A stretch of DNA of 46,403 nt, taken from contig JAHBZS010000038.1 in assembly GCA_019635285.1 (NCBI GenBank), forward strand, positions 1 to 46,403, written 5' to 3'. Every line of letters starts with the position of its first letter. The first letter of the stretch is position 1. This document shows positions 16,761 through 24,718 of this stretch, in pieces. The notes beneath the pieces were generated by a model. It saw only the letters and a list, made by a program, of their open reading frames with translations, ran no database searches and had not been told where the DNA came from. The DNA is from Rubrivivax sp. (GTDB lineage: Bacteria; Pseudomonadota; Gammaproteobacteria; Burkholderiales; Burkholderiaceae_C). Made by a program: the position numbers and the translations under genes.

Positions 16761-17579
16761 TCACGCATCACTTCTCGGGCGCGCTGCGATGGGGTTCTGA
16801 CGCCTGACGTTCGAGCTGCAGGACCGCAGCAACCACAACAAGGCCCAAGACAGCTTGACCTTCTCCCACTGATCACCCTTGCTCCGATAGCCTCCTGTTT
16901 CTTCGCTCTTCTCCGACCGAGCAAAGACAAAGTCGAGTTCATACTCATCGGACCCCGAGGCAAGGTGGTCGCGAGACTTCGGCTCTTCCAGCCCATAGAT
17001 TTCTAGGCGTTTCCGCATTTCCTCGTTTTCGGATTTCAAACGAAGTACGTCATCAGCGGATGGAAGAGCAGCCAGAACGTCGGCACGCAACCAACCGGGG
17101 CGAGGATGCTGCTTTCGCAGTTGAGTCAGACTTCTACTGACTTTGGCGCCGAGATCCGCAGGTGAAGAATAGAACTTACATAGGCGCCCTTTAACCAGCT
17201 CTCGAAAGGCTTCGAGCTTCTTAACGCGACTGGCTTGCTGTTCGACAACCTTGCTTGGAAGCCGCGACGGGTCATCGACAAGAAAGCCGATGACAGGCTT
17301 ACCGGTTTCAACGGCGTAGCGATACTCCATCTCAGTGAAGCTAAGCCCGCTGTCCTTTGACACCGAACCATATCGTCCGCCGACGATAACTATGTAGTAG
17401 TCGGATTCATCGATTACTCGTTTGATCCATTCCCATTGAGAGTCGTTCGCTGCCGGGAATAGCTCCATGCCGGCTGGCATGCACTCAAGCTCGAGGAGTG
17501 CTTGCATTACCTCGCTTCGCTCTTCGACGAGGTCTACATATGTCGAGCTTACGAATACTTGGTGCCTTTGCTCTGGCAT
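16761..17579 (-). CDS. DUF4062 protein, probably 3'-truncated, in a gene cassette
   Basis: The first 170 residues match the DUF4062 domain well: HQVFVSSTYVDLVEERSEV, AGMELFPAANDSQWEWIK, YYIVIVGGRYGS, FTEMEYRYAVETGKP and KLCKFY-like LCKFYSS. DUF4062 is a TIR/SEFIR-like fold found in predicted NTP- or NAD-linked defence proteins. A coiled coil follows (about 175-195). Near WEKVKLSW, where family members go on with a longer C-terminal part, the frame instead reads a hairpin region and vapB-upstream DNA, giving a tail (ARPRSDA) unlike the family. GC and codon use are clearly lower than in neighbours, a sign of transfer. The start is 26 nt after an attC core site. Confidence 0.75.
   Translation of the reverse strand: MPEQRHQVFVSSTYVDLVEERSEVMQALLELECMPAGMELFPAANDSQWEWIKRVIDESDYYIVIVGGRYGSVSKDSGLSFTEMEYRYAVETGKPVIGFLVDDPSRLPSKVVEQQASRVKKLEAFRELVKGRLCKFYSSPADLGAKVSRSLTQLRKQHPRPGWLRADVLAALPSADDVLRLKSENEEMRKRLEIYGLEEPKSRDHLASGSDEYELDFVFARSEKSEETGGYRSKGDQWEKVKLSWALLWLLRSCSSNVRRQNPIAARPRSDA
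16802..16844 (-). other. Degenerate attC-like hairpin at DUF4062 3' end
   Basis: On the minus strand the stretch begins GCCTTGTTG and ends AACGTCAGGC. Outer GCCT pairs with AGGC, and GTTGCTGC pairs with GCAGC(TCG)AAC around a short loop. The core reads GTCAGGC instead of GTTRRRY. It could be a decayed attC of the DUF4062 cassette; the match is weak. Confidence 0.3.
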
Positions 17580-17604
17580 TGGATGCTCCGATTGGCTGCG
17601 AGGC

Positions 17605-17690
17605 GGCTAACGTAGAGCTAACGCGCGCGCAGCGGCAGGGGGCACCCTGGCCTGCCGTTGCGCGTCCGGTTCAGCGACAGTTTTAGGCCT
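17605..17690 (-). other. Integron attC recombination site
   Basis: On the minus strand the order is R'' GGCCTAAAAC, L'' CTGAACCGG, a long arm, L' GTTAGCTC, spacer, R' GTTAGCC (17611-17605). The arms pair as CGGCAGG/CCTGCCG (17633-17639 with 17651-17657) and GCGCGCA/TTGCGCG, and then CTAAC with CTGAAC, leaving one unpaired G, the hallmark extrahelical base of attC. The stop codon of the upstream membrane-protein gene lies inside R'', as is normal for cassettes. Confidence 0.85.
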
Positions 17691-18159
17691 CAATGCCTCG
17701 CGCTGCTTGGACATACGATACATACAGGAGCACAACCAAGAGCACCGCGAAGGCATTAACGCCGACAGTTAGGACCTCCTCAGGCTTTCCATAGGACCAA
17801 CGAAAGCCGCTACCCAGGTACGCAGCCCATCCCCCGCCGAGCCCCCCAGGGCCGAAGCGCAAGTAGAGCCACGCGCCAAACCCGCAGGAGGTAGTGACGC
17901 TGAGAAGTGATGAGCTGAAGGCGGGGACCTGGGCCGCCCAGAACCACATGGACCTCTGCTGCCACATTGGGGTATTACGGAGAGCCTGGATACCCGTCCA
18001 TGCACCGTAGAGGTACAAGACAAAGGTTGCGAAGAGGAACAGTTCGCCAGGAAATCCCATCCCGCCGCCCTGAATCAAAACCGGAAGCATGGAGATTAGG
18101 GCGGCTACGCTGCCAAGTGCCGATAGCCAACCAACGACGGGTCGCAAAGAACGGTGCAC
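17683..18159 (-). CDS. Small integral membrane protein of a gene cassette
   Basis: A 158-residue protein I cannot assign to a family. It has four hydrophobic helices (about 11-30, 38-60, 68-92 and 132-152) and short loops, so it should sit in the inner membrane. GTG at 18159 is taken as start; it lies nine bases after a core site GTTAGGC, and its TAA stop falls inside the attC R'' box, which is the usual layout of an integron cassette. Lone membrane proteins of unknown role are common cassette cargo. GC is lower than in the chromosomal neighbours. Confidence 0.7.
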   Translation of the reverse strand: MHRSLRPVVGWLSALGSVAALISMLPVLIQGGGMGFPGELFLFATFVLYLYGAWTGIQALRNTPMWQQRSMWFWAAQVPAFSSSLLSVTTSCGFGAWLYLRFGPGGLGGGWAAYLGSGFRWSYGKPEEVLTVGVNAFAVLLVVLLYVSYVQAARGIEA

Positions 18160-18167
18160 TTCTTGAC

Positions 18168-18174
18168 GCCTAAC
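18168..18174 (-). other. Integron core site (GTTAGGC) at cassette 5' boundary
   Basis: GTTAGGC on the minus strand fits the GTTRRRY consensus exactly and sits just before the membrane-protein gene. The bases before it (GTGAAAACAC) recall the end of attI sites, but no full attI or second attC could be defined in the 190 bases upstream and no integrase gene is present. Confidence 0.6.
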
Positions 18175-18354
18175 GTGTTTTCACCCACATGATTGCAGCA
18201 CATGCGCGCTCGGGGACAAGGCGTGCCGCCGCAACTGTTTGGGGGCGCAACTTGATGGGCCAACCGGCCTGCAGCAGCAGCGCTGGGGGCCAGCGCCCAT
18301 CGGTACGCTGTGGCCGCGCACGCAGCGAGTTTTGAAGGCCGGCCGCCAACCGCC

Positions 18355-19931
18355 TCAGATGCGCCGTTCCTGCCCCACCCAGTAAGCCTCACGCAGCAGC
18401 CGCTTCTGCAGTTTGCCGGTCTCGGTGCGCGGCATGTCGCTGCGGAATTCAATGGACTTCGGCACTTTGTAGCCGGCCAGTGCGGCGCGGCAGTGTGCGC
18501 TCAGCGCCTCGCGCAGCGCAGCGCAGCGTCGGCCGTGTGGCCCGGCGGCGGCTGCACGATGGCCTTGACCTCCTCGCCGAACTCGGCGTTGGGCACGCCG
18601 ATCACCGCCACGTCCTGCACCGCCGGGTGCGCGGCCAGCACCGACTCGATCTCGGCCGGGTAGATATTCACGCCGCCGGAGATGATCATGTCGATCTTGC
18701 GGTCGGTCAGGAACAGGTAGCCCTGCTCGTCCAGCCAGCCGACGTCGCCGGTGGTGAACAGCGCATCGCCCTGGTGGGCGGCCGCGGTCTTGGCGGCGTC
18801 GTTGTGGTACTGCAGTCGCGCACCGCTGCGGCTTTGCATGTAGATGGTGCCCTGCTCGCCGGCCGGCGCCTCGCTGCCGTCGTCGCGCAGGATGCGCACT
18901 TCGGTCTGGAAGGTGGCGCGGCCCACCGACGCCGGCCGCTGCAGCCATTCTTCGGCGCCGATGCCGCTGACGATGCCGCCTTCGGTGGACCCGTAGTACT
19001 CGTGGATGCAGGGCCCCCACCAGCCAATCATGTCGCGCTTGACCTGCGGTGAGCAGGGCGCCGCGCCGTGCCAGACGCGCACCAGCGACTGCCCGCCGAA
19101 GGCGCGCCTGGTCGCGTCGTCCAGGCGCAGCAGGCGGATGAACTGCGTGGGCACCAGGTGCACGTTGGTGATGCGGTGCTGGTCGATCAGCGCCAGCGTG
19201 TGCGCCGCATCGAAGCGCTGGCACATCACCACGCGCAGCCCGGCCAGCAGCGGCTGGAAGGCCCAGGCGTACTGCGCCGAGTGGTAGTAGGGCCCGCACA
19301 GCAGCGTGCTGCCGTCGGGCGGCAGCTGCAGGTGGGCCACCAGGTTGTCGGCCATGGGCTGCAAGGTGGCGATCGGCTGCGGCACGCCTTGGTTCTTGAG
19401 CACGCCCTTCGGCCGGCCGGTGGTGCCCGAGGTGTAGAACATCGGCCCGCCGGCCTGCTGGTCTGCCGGCTCGGACGCGTCGGGCTGCGCGGCGATCAGC
19501 GCCTCGAAGTCGGTGAAGCCTGCCGGGCAGACGTCGGGCGCCAGCGCGATGCAGGCGCGCAGCCTGGCGCCGGCGGCCGGCGAGCGTTGCAGCGCCGCGG
19601 CGGCGGTGGCCGCGAACTGGCTGTCGGTCAGCACGCCCACCGCGCCCGAATCGGCCAGCACATAGGCCAGTTCGTCGACGCTGAAGTGCCAGTTGATGGG
19701 CACGTAGAACAGGCCGCAGTGGATGGCGGCGGCCATCAGCTCGAACACGCCGCGGCGGTTGCCGGCGAACAGTGCAATGCGCTCGCCGGGCTGCAAGCCC
19801 GCCGCGCGCAGCGCGCGGACCAGGCGGTTGACGCGGGCGTCCAGCTCGGCCCAGCTGCACTGGCCGTGTTCGTCGATCAATGCCGGGGCGTCGGCCAGGC
19901 GACGGGCGGCGCGGGCGGTCATCAAGGCCAC
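18355..19931 (-). pseudogene. AMP-dependent acyl-CoA ligase, frameshifted near the C-terminus
   Basis: A fatty-acid/carboxylate-CoA ligase of the ANL family. The P-loop motif YTSGTTGRPKG, the YGSTEGG motif and TGDVGWLDEQGYLFLTDRKID are intact in the main frame. That frame stops at 18501, while the expected C-terminal lid, including PRTETGKLQKRLLRE with the catalytic lysine, continues in another frame to 18355. The switch lies in GCGCA repeated three times (18511-18525); taking out one 5-base unit restores a single frame of about 523 residues. The lesion removes the acyl-adenylate lysine, so the product is probably inactive, unless the unit number varies or the read is wrong. Confidence 0.85.
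18511..18528 (+). repeat. Pentanucleotide tandem repeat (GCGCA x3)
   Basis: Three GCGCA units plus GCG inside the acyl-CoA ligase gene, exactly where the reading frame breaks. Five-base units shift the frame whenever one is gained or lost. Confidence 0.8.
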
Positions 19932-19939
19932 GGCGGCCC

Positions 19940-20098
19940 CTAGCGCGACATCGGGTCGCCGCAGGGCACCCAGGACTTGCCGTCGAAGCGCTGCAGCCGC
20001 AGCGTGCCGTAGATCTCGTCGTCGGGCGCGGTGGTCAGGGTCACACCGGGCAGCATCACCGGCGTGCCGTAGTCCTTCAGGCTGAGGAAGGGGTGCAT
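19940..20098 (-). pseudogene. C-terminal remnant of a LivK-like branched-chain amino acid binding protein
   Basis: Only 52 residues remain (MHPFLSLKDYG to SWVPCGDPMSR). The pattern LPGVTLTTAPDDE, then LRLQRFDGKSWVPCGD, resembles the last strand of periplasmic LivK-type binding proteins, which typically read LPGI..NTSPTD and RFDGK.WVPFG. Nothing upstream resembles the rest of such a protein; the M14 peptidase stop follows within 27 bases. It lies directly before the acyl-CoA ligase gene on the same strand, as binding-protein genes do in Burkholderiales Liv operons. A short intact gene of another kind is the alternative. Confidence 0.5.
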
Positions 20099-20124
20099 CA
20101 CGTTGTCGCCGTCGCGCCGGGCGC

Positions 20125-21831
20125 TCAGTCCAGCGTGATCTCGGTGCTCACCGCGCCGGCCCGGTCGGCGCGGGCGCTCAGGCCGATGCGCGTACCACGC
20201 GGGCCGTGCACCACCCATTCGGCGACGGCGCGGTCGCCGGTCACCGCCGATTGCGGCGCGAAGGCCTGCAGCGACTGCTTCGGCGCATGGCCTTCCAGCT
20301 GCGCGCCGACGATGCGCTCGACGCCGCCGACCAGGCTGGCGCCCTCCGGCAGGTGGATGTGGAAGACGGTGCCGCGCGCCACCTTGCGCTCCAGCGCGCG
20401 CTTGCTGACGTAGGCCGGCAGGTAGCCGCTGTTGGCCACCGCGAAACGCACGCGCCAGCAGTCCTCGCCCAGCGCGCGCACCTCGGTGCGCAGCACTTCC
20501 AGCCTGGGCAGCGACAACGCGATCTGCGCCATCCAGCCGGGGAAGCGCGCCACCTCGCGCTCGCGCAGGTTCGGCGGCGGGTTGCGCCAGTAGTTCATCT
20601 TGTCCCAGCCGCCCAGCTCCACCGCGCCCAGCTGCGGGTGCTGGAACGCATACCAGTCGACGTGCGCCTGGCCGCCGCAGTGCTCGTCGCTCCACTTCAG
20701 CAGCTTCAGGTCGTCCTCGGGCGGGTGCTCGCGGTACCAGTGGATCCAGTCGTAGTCGGTGATGCCGGCCTCGCGGTTCGGCGCCCACAGCTCCACCGTC
20801 CAGAACAGCGCGCCCAGGTGCTCGTAGATCCAGTCCTGCGTGCCGGTGAGGATCTCCTTGGGGTGGTACTTGAAGTCGTGGAAGATGCTGATCGCCGGAT
20901 AGCCCGACAGCTTGGCGCCCAGGTCGCTGAAGCGCTTGTAGACCCACAGGTCTTCGGGCGTCATGTCGTCGTCGCTCTGCGTGCCCATCGGCCGCAGGAT
21001 CACGCCGCTGTGCGTGTGGAAGCTGACCGCCGCGCCGATGTTGGGGTGCTTGACGATGAAGTCGACCATCGCCCGCACCTCGGGCTCGCTGGTCGGGTAC
21101 GGCCCGGCGCCGCCCTGTTCGAATTCCTGCCGCCAGTAGGCCGGGAAGTTGCGGTTCAGGTCCAGCCCTTCGCGGTTCGGGTTGAGCTTGATCTGCAGGC
21201 CGTCGTAGTTCTTCAGCAGGCCTTCGGGCATGACGCGGAAGTACTCGCCGCCGAAGTCGCCCGGTTCGCGCGGCACCAGCAGGCGCGGCTGCTGCGGGTG
21301 CTTCTTCCAGCCGCCGTGCGGGTCGGCGATGCGCATGCTGAGCACGCGGCCATCGCCGTCCACGTCTTCCGCCGTCAGCCCGTCGACCTGCGGCTCGTCG
21401 AAGGGATAGGGCCGCGTGCCCGAGCGGATGTGCCGCGGCCGGTCGGCCAGCGCCAGCTCGGCGCCATCGGGGTTGAGGCGCGGCACGATGTAGACGGCGC
21501 GCGTGTCCAGCAGCTGCGTCACCTGGCGGCCGGCCTCGTCGTCGCCGCCGTAGCGCGTGACCAGCCAGTGCAGCCAGTACAGGCAGGCGGTGCTGGCGGT
21601 CAGCTCGGCGGCGTGGATGTTGCCGTCCACCCAGAACGCCGGTTTGTCGGCATCGGGGCCGGTGCGCGTCTGCGTCAGCGTCAGCAGCCAGATGTCGCGG
21701 CCCTCGAAGCTCTTGCCGATGGAGCGCAGGCTCACCAGGTCGGGCCGTGCGGCGGCATAGTCCTGCAGCAGCTGCGTCAGCTCGGGGTGGCGATAGAACT
21801 GGTCGAAGCGGGGAACCGGATAGTCGGGCAT
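20125..21831 (-). CDS. M14 family zinc carboxypeptidase
   Basis: A 568-residue metallopeptidase. The zinc ligands are H73 and E76 in GNIHAAEL and the later histidine in SFHTHSG; substrate-binding Arg/Asn lie in LNPNREGLDLNRNFPAYW, and the general base glutamate in FWTVELW. It is longer than classical carboxypeptidases because of a C-terminal beta-rich domain (about 440-568). No signal peptide is obvious, so the location is uncertain. The stop lies 27 bases before the LivK-like remnant; the start is 6 bases after the stop of the amidotransferase gene on the same strand. Confidence 0.92.
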   Translation of the reverse strand: MPDYPVPRFDQFYRHPELTQLLQDYAAARPDLVSLRSIGKSFEGRDIWLLTLTQTRTGPDADKPAFWVDGNIHAAELTASTACLYWLHWLVTRYGGDDEAGRQVTQLLDTRAVYIVPRLNPDGAELALADRPRHIRSGTRPYPFDEPQVDGLTAEDVDGDGRVLSMRIADPHGGWKKHPQQPRLLVPREPGDFGGEYFRVMPEGLLKNYDGLQIKLNPNREGLDLNRNFPAYWRQEFEQGGAGPYPTSEPEVRAMVDFIVKHPNIGAAVSFHTHSGVILRPMGTQSDDDMTPEDLWVYKRFSDLGAKLSGYPAISIFHDFKYHPKEILTGTQDWIYEHLGALFWTVELWAPNREAGITDYDWIHWYREHPPEDDLKLLKWSDEHCGGQAHVDWYAFQHPQLGAVELGGWDKMNYWRNPPPNLREREVARFPGWMAQIALSLPRLEVLRTEVRALGEDCWRVRFAVANSGYLPAYVSKRALERKVARGTVFHIHLPEGASLVGGVERIVGAQLEGHAPKQSLQAFAPQSAVTGDRAVAEWVVHGPRGTRIGLSARADRAGAVSTEITLD

Positions 21832-21837
21832 GGCGGC

Positions 21838-22593
21838 TCAGGCGTGGACGGTGCCGTCGACGAAGACCTTCAGCTCGCCCGGCGCGATGGCCTGCCAGGG
21901 CTCGCCGGTGGTCAGCGGCTGGGTGGCGACCACCGCGACGCGGTCGCTGGGCTGCGTGAGCGCACCGAAGTCGACGCTCAGGTCTTCATCGGCCAGCGTC
22001 GCGGGGCGGAAGGGGTGCTGGCGCTGCAGCCAGTACAGCTTGGTCGAGCCATGCGCCCACAGCGCCTGGCCGTTGGACAGCAGCAGGTTGAAGGTGCCGT
22101 GCGCATGCAGCACCGGCAGCAGATCGCGCAGCGTGTTGCTGAGCTCGTCGATGCCGGGCACGCCGGCATGCGACTTGGCCAGCTCCTGCATCAGCCAGCA
22201 GAACGCGCGTTCGCTGTCGGTGCCGCCCACCGGGCGGAACGCGCCGTGCAGGCGCGGCTGAAACGACTTCAGGTCGCCGTTGTGCGCGAACACCCAGTAG
22301 CGGCCCCACAGCTCGCGCATGAAGGGGTGGCAGTTCTCCAGCGCCACGTGGCCCTGCGTGGCCTTGCGGATGTGGGCGATGACGTTGCGGCTCTTGATCG
22401 GGTAGCGCCGCACCATCTCGGCCACCGGCGAATGGCGCGCGCTCTCGGGGTCGATGAACAGGCGCAGCCCGCGGTCTTCGAAGAAGGCGATGCCGAAGCC
22501 GTCCTTGTGCTCGTCGGCGCGTGTCGCCAGGCCGGTGAACGAGAACATCACGTCGGTCGGCGTGTTGGCGTTCATGCCGAGCAATTGGCACAT
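21838..22593 (-). CDS. Class II glutamine amidotransferase (YafJ-like)
   Basis: A stand-alone glutaminase domain of 251 residues. The nucleophile is Cys2 after start-methionine removal (MCQLLGMNANTPTD), and the conserved blocks HKDGFGIAFFE, HIRKATQG, FAHNGDLKSF and GGTDSERAFCWLM bind glutamine and shape the oxyanion hole. No synthase domain is attached, so ammonia acceptor and pathway are unknown; E. coli YafJ is the nearest named relative. It is followed by the M14 peptidase gene after six bases and probably shares its transcript. Confidence 0.92.
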   Translation of the reverse strand: MCQLLGMNANTPTDVMFSFTGLATRADEHKDGFGIAFFEDRGLRLFIDPESARHSPVAEMVRRYPIKSRNVIAHIRKATQGHVALENCHPFMRELWGRYWVFAHNGDLKSFQPRLHGAFRPVGGTDSERAFCWLMQELAKSHAGVPGIDELSNTLRDLLPVLHAHGTFNLLLSNGQALWAHGSTKLYWLQRQHPFRPATLADEDLSVDFGALTQPSDRVAVVATQPLTTGEPWQAIAPGELKVFVDGTVHA

Positions 22594-22659
22594 GCGGCGC
22601 TACGGCTTGCGCGACCCGCGGTCGCAGGCCCGATGAGTACGGGCGAAGACTGCGACTCG

Positions 22660-22674
22660 CTCCCCTCGAGGGAG
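22660..22674. terminator. Short hairpin between two minus-strand genes
   Basis: CTCCC-CTCGA-GGGAG, a 5-bp stem in the 107-base gap after the FAD oxidoreductase stop and before the amidotransferase start. No T-run follows, so terminator function is weakly supported. Confidence 0.2.
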
Positions 22675-22700
22675 GGCACCGAAGGCGCATCGGCGGTGGT

Positions 22701-23936
22701 TCATCGGATCGGAAGAAAGAGCTTGGCGATGCCCCTGGCGCTGACCAGGTTGCCGGGGTTGGTGGTTTCTTCCAGCACGCCGCTCATGCGCCGCAGGATG
22801 CGCGGGCTGTGGCGCGCGCGCCAGATCACCAGGTCGGCCAGCCACGGGTGGGCGTTGACGCGGCTGGCCTTGCGGTACAGCTCGAAGCGCGGCTGCAGCT
22901 CGCGGATCGAGGCTTCGTAGGCGTCGCGCACCGCGCCGTCGCCGAGGCGCTGCTCCTGGCCCTTGACCACGGCCGCCGCGGCCAGCATGCCGGTCTGCAT
23001 GGCCTTGCCGATGCCCTCGCCGCTGAAGTCGTAGGTGCTGCCGATGGCTTCGCCGGTGGCCAGCAGGCCGGGGCGCGAATACAGCGCCCCGTCCAGCGAG
23101 CAGCGCAGCGGCGCGCCTTTCAACTCACCCAGCGGCGTGCCGGTGGCCATCAGTTCGCGGGCCGGCGCGTAGACCTCGCAGAAGGCGTCGAACACCTGGC
23201 GCAGGTTCACGTCCTGCATGCGCAGCCGCGAGGTGCCGGCCAGGCTGAAGCAGTCGGACAGGCCGACGCCGATGTTGAACACGCCGTCGGGGCAGGGGAA
23301 GATCCAGCCATAGCCGTGCTTCAGCCGCTTGTGCCAGACGATCTCCAGCGCCCGCAGGCGGCCGGCCAGCGCCTCGTGCTTCACATAGCCGCGCAGCGCG
23401 ATGCCGGTGGGCGTGCGGCGCTGGCACAGCTCGGCCGCCAGCATGGCCTGCGGCGGCGCGCCGGTGGCCAGCACCACCCAGGTGGCCCGCAGCTCGTGCA
23501 CCCGGTCGCCGGACTTCAGGCGCGCACCGGCCACCTGCGTGCCATCGAGCAAGGGCGCCTCGAAGCGCCACGGCGTGTGCAGCTGCGCGCCGGCGCGCTG
23601 TGCGGCGCGCACGAGGATGTGGTCGAGGACCCTGCGCGGCAGCACCGCCAGCGCGCCGGGCACGTCGACGCGGCCGCCGCGCGGGCCGATGCAGGCCACG
23701 TGCTGCGCGCCTTGCGCCTGCGCCATGACCTCGTCGTAGACGCCCAGCCGGCGCAGCGCGGCGTGCGCATCGGGGATCAGGCCGTCGCCGCAGACCTTGT
23801 CGCGCGGGAAGTCGTGCTGGTCGACCAGCACCGTGTGCAGGCCGGCACGAGCCAGCATCTGCGCGCAGGCACTGCCGGCCGGCCCGGCACCGATCACGAG
23901 CACGTCGCAGCGGGGCGGCAGGGGCACGTCGGTCAT
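22701..23936 (-). CDS. FAD-dependent oxidoreductase, geranylgeranyl reductase family
   Basis: A 411-residue flavoprotein. The dinucleotide-binding GAGPAGSACAQ follows the first strand (residues 16-26) and VCGDGLIPDA is the typical second motif of the geranylgeranyl-reductase-like group; TGEAIGSTYDFSGEGIGKAMQTG binds the flavin further on. Such enzymes reduce isoprenoid or other lipid double bonds; no isoprenoid genes lie near, so the substrate is open. It is transcribed towards the amidotransferase gene and divergent from the class II aldolase gene (50 bases apart). Confidence 0.9.
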   Translation of the reverse strand: MTDVPLPPRCDVLVIGAGPAGSACAQMLARAGLHTVLVDQHDFPRDKVCGDGLIPDAHAALRRLGVYDEVMAQAQGAQHVACIGPRGGRVDVPGALAVLPRRVLDHILVRAAQRAGAQLHTPWRFEAPLLDGTQVAGARLKSGDRVHELRATWVVLATGAPPQAMLAAELCQRRTPTGIALRGYVKHEALAGRLRALEIVWHKRLKHGYGWIFPCPDGVFNIGVGLSDCFSLAGTSRLRMQDVNLRQVFDAFCEVYAPARELMATGTPLGELKGAPLRCSLDGALYSRPGLLATGEAIGSTYDFSGEGIGKAMQTGMLAAAAVVKGQEQRLGDGAVRDAYEASIRELQPRFELYRKASRVNAHPWLADLVIWRARHSPRILRRMSGVLEETTNPGNLVSARGIAKLFLPIR

Positions 23937-23986
23937 CGCGTAGATTGTAGGCAGCCGCCCCGGCGCCCACCCTACGGAGACCCGCG

Positions 23987-24715
23987 ATGCGCGAAGCCGA
24001 CCCGAAGATGCTGCAACCGTTGTGCGAAGACCTGGCGCTGGCGCTGCGCGCCGCCGCGCACCACGGCCTGAGCGAAGGCGTATGCAACCACTTCAGCGTG
24101 GCGCTGCCCGACGACAGCCGCCGCTTCCTGATCAACCCGCGCGGGCTGCACTGGAGCGAGATCGGCCCCGAGGACATCGTGCTCGTCGACGAGCAGGGCA
24201 CGGTGCTGCAGGGCCGGCACCGCGTGGAGCCGACGGCGATGTTCATCCATGCCGCCACGCACCGCATCACCGGCCAGGCGGTGGTGCTGCACACGCACAT
24301 GCCCTATGCCACCGCGCTGACGCTGACCACCGACCGCGCGCTGGATACCCGCGCCAGCCAGGGCGCGATGCGCTTCCACGGCCGCATCGGCATCGACGCC
24401 GACTACAACGGCCTGGCGCTGGACTGGGCCGAGGGCGAACGCATCGCGCGCGCCATGCAGGGCAAGGACGTGGCCTTCCTGGCCAACCACGGGGTCATCG
24501 TCTGCGGCGCGAGCATCGCGCACGCCTACGACGACCTGTACTACCTGGAGCGTGTGTGCATGCACCAGGTGCTGGCGATGAGCACCGGCCGCCCGCTGGC
24601 GCGCGTCAGCGAAAAACTCTCGGCGCACGTGGCGGCGCAGATCCAGGGCGAGCGCGAGCAGTCCGACCTGTTCTTCGAGGCGCTGCGGCGCCTGCTGCCG
24701 CCGCCGCAGCGCTGA
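23987..24715 (+). CDS. Class II aldolase/adducin family protein
   Basis: A 242-residue enzyme of the L-fuculose-phosphate aldolase/adducin fold. Metal-binding histidines lie in LHTHMPYATAL and LANHGVIVCG, and the GVCNHFSVALP and FLINPRGLHW segments form the phosphate-binding face. Members cleave sugar phosphates or act as decarboxylases or epimerases; without an Arg/Lys check of the pocket the substrate is open. A good GGAGAC ribosome binding site lies eight bases upstream. It is convergent with glcB, with only three bases between stops. Confidence 0.9.
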   Translation: MREADPKMLQPLCEDLALALRAAAHHGLSEGVCNHFSVALPDDSRRFLINPRGLHWSEIGPEDIVLVDEQGTVLQGRHRVEPTAMFIHAATHRITGQAVVLHTHMPYATALTLTTDRALDTRASQGAMRFHGRIGIDADYNGLALDWAEGERIARAMQGKDVAFLANHGVIVCGASIAHAYDDLYYLERVCMHQVLAMSTGRPLARVSEKLSAHVAAQIQGEREQSDLFFEALRRLLPPPQR

Positions 24716-24718
24716 GGC

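Noticed and set aside
18175-18354. A possible attI site before the membrane-protein cassette
   Set aside because: Only the last bases (AAAACAC before GTTAGGC) resemble attI1; no integrase gene follows in either direction, and the left end cannot be defined.
20206-22920. A 904-codon open frame on the plus strand opposite the M14 peptidase and amidotransferase genes
   Set aside because: Antisense shadow; the minus-strand genes have catalytic motifs and proper boundaries, and the plus-strand product is low-complexity with no domain.
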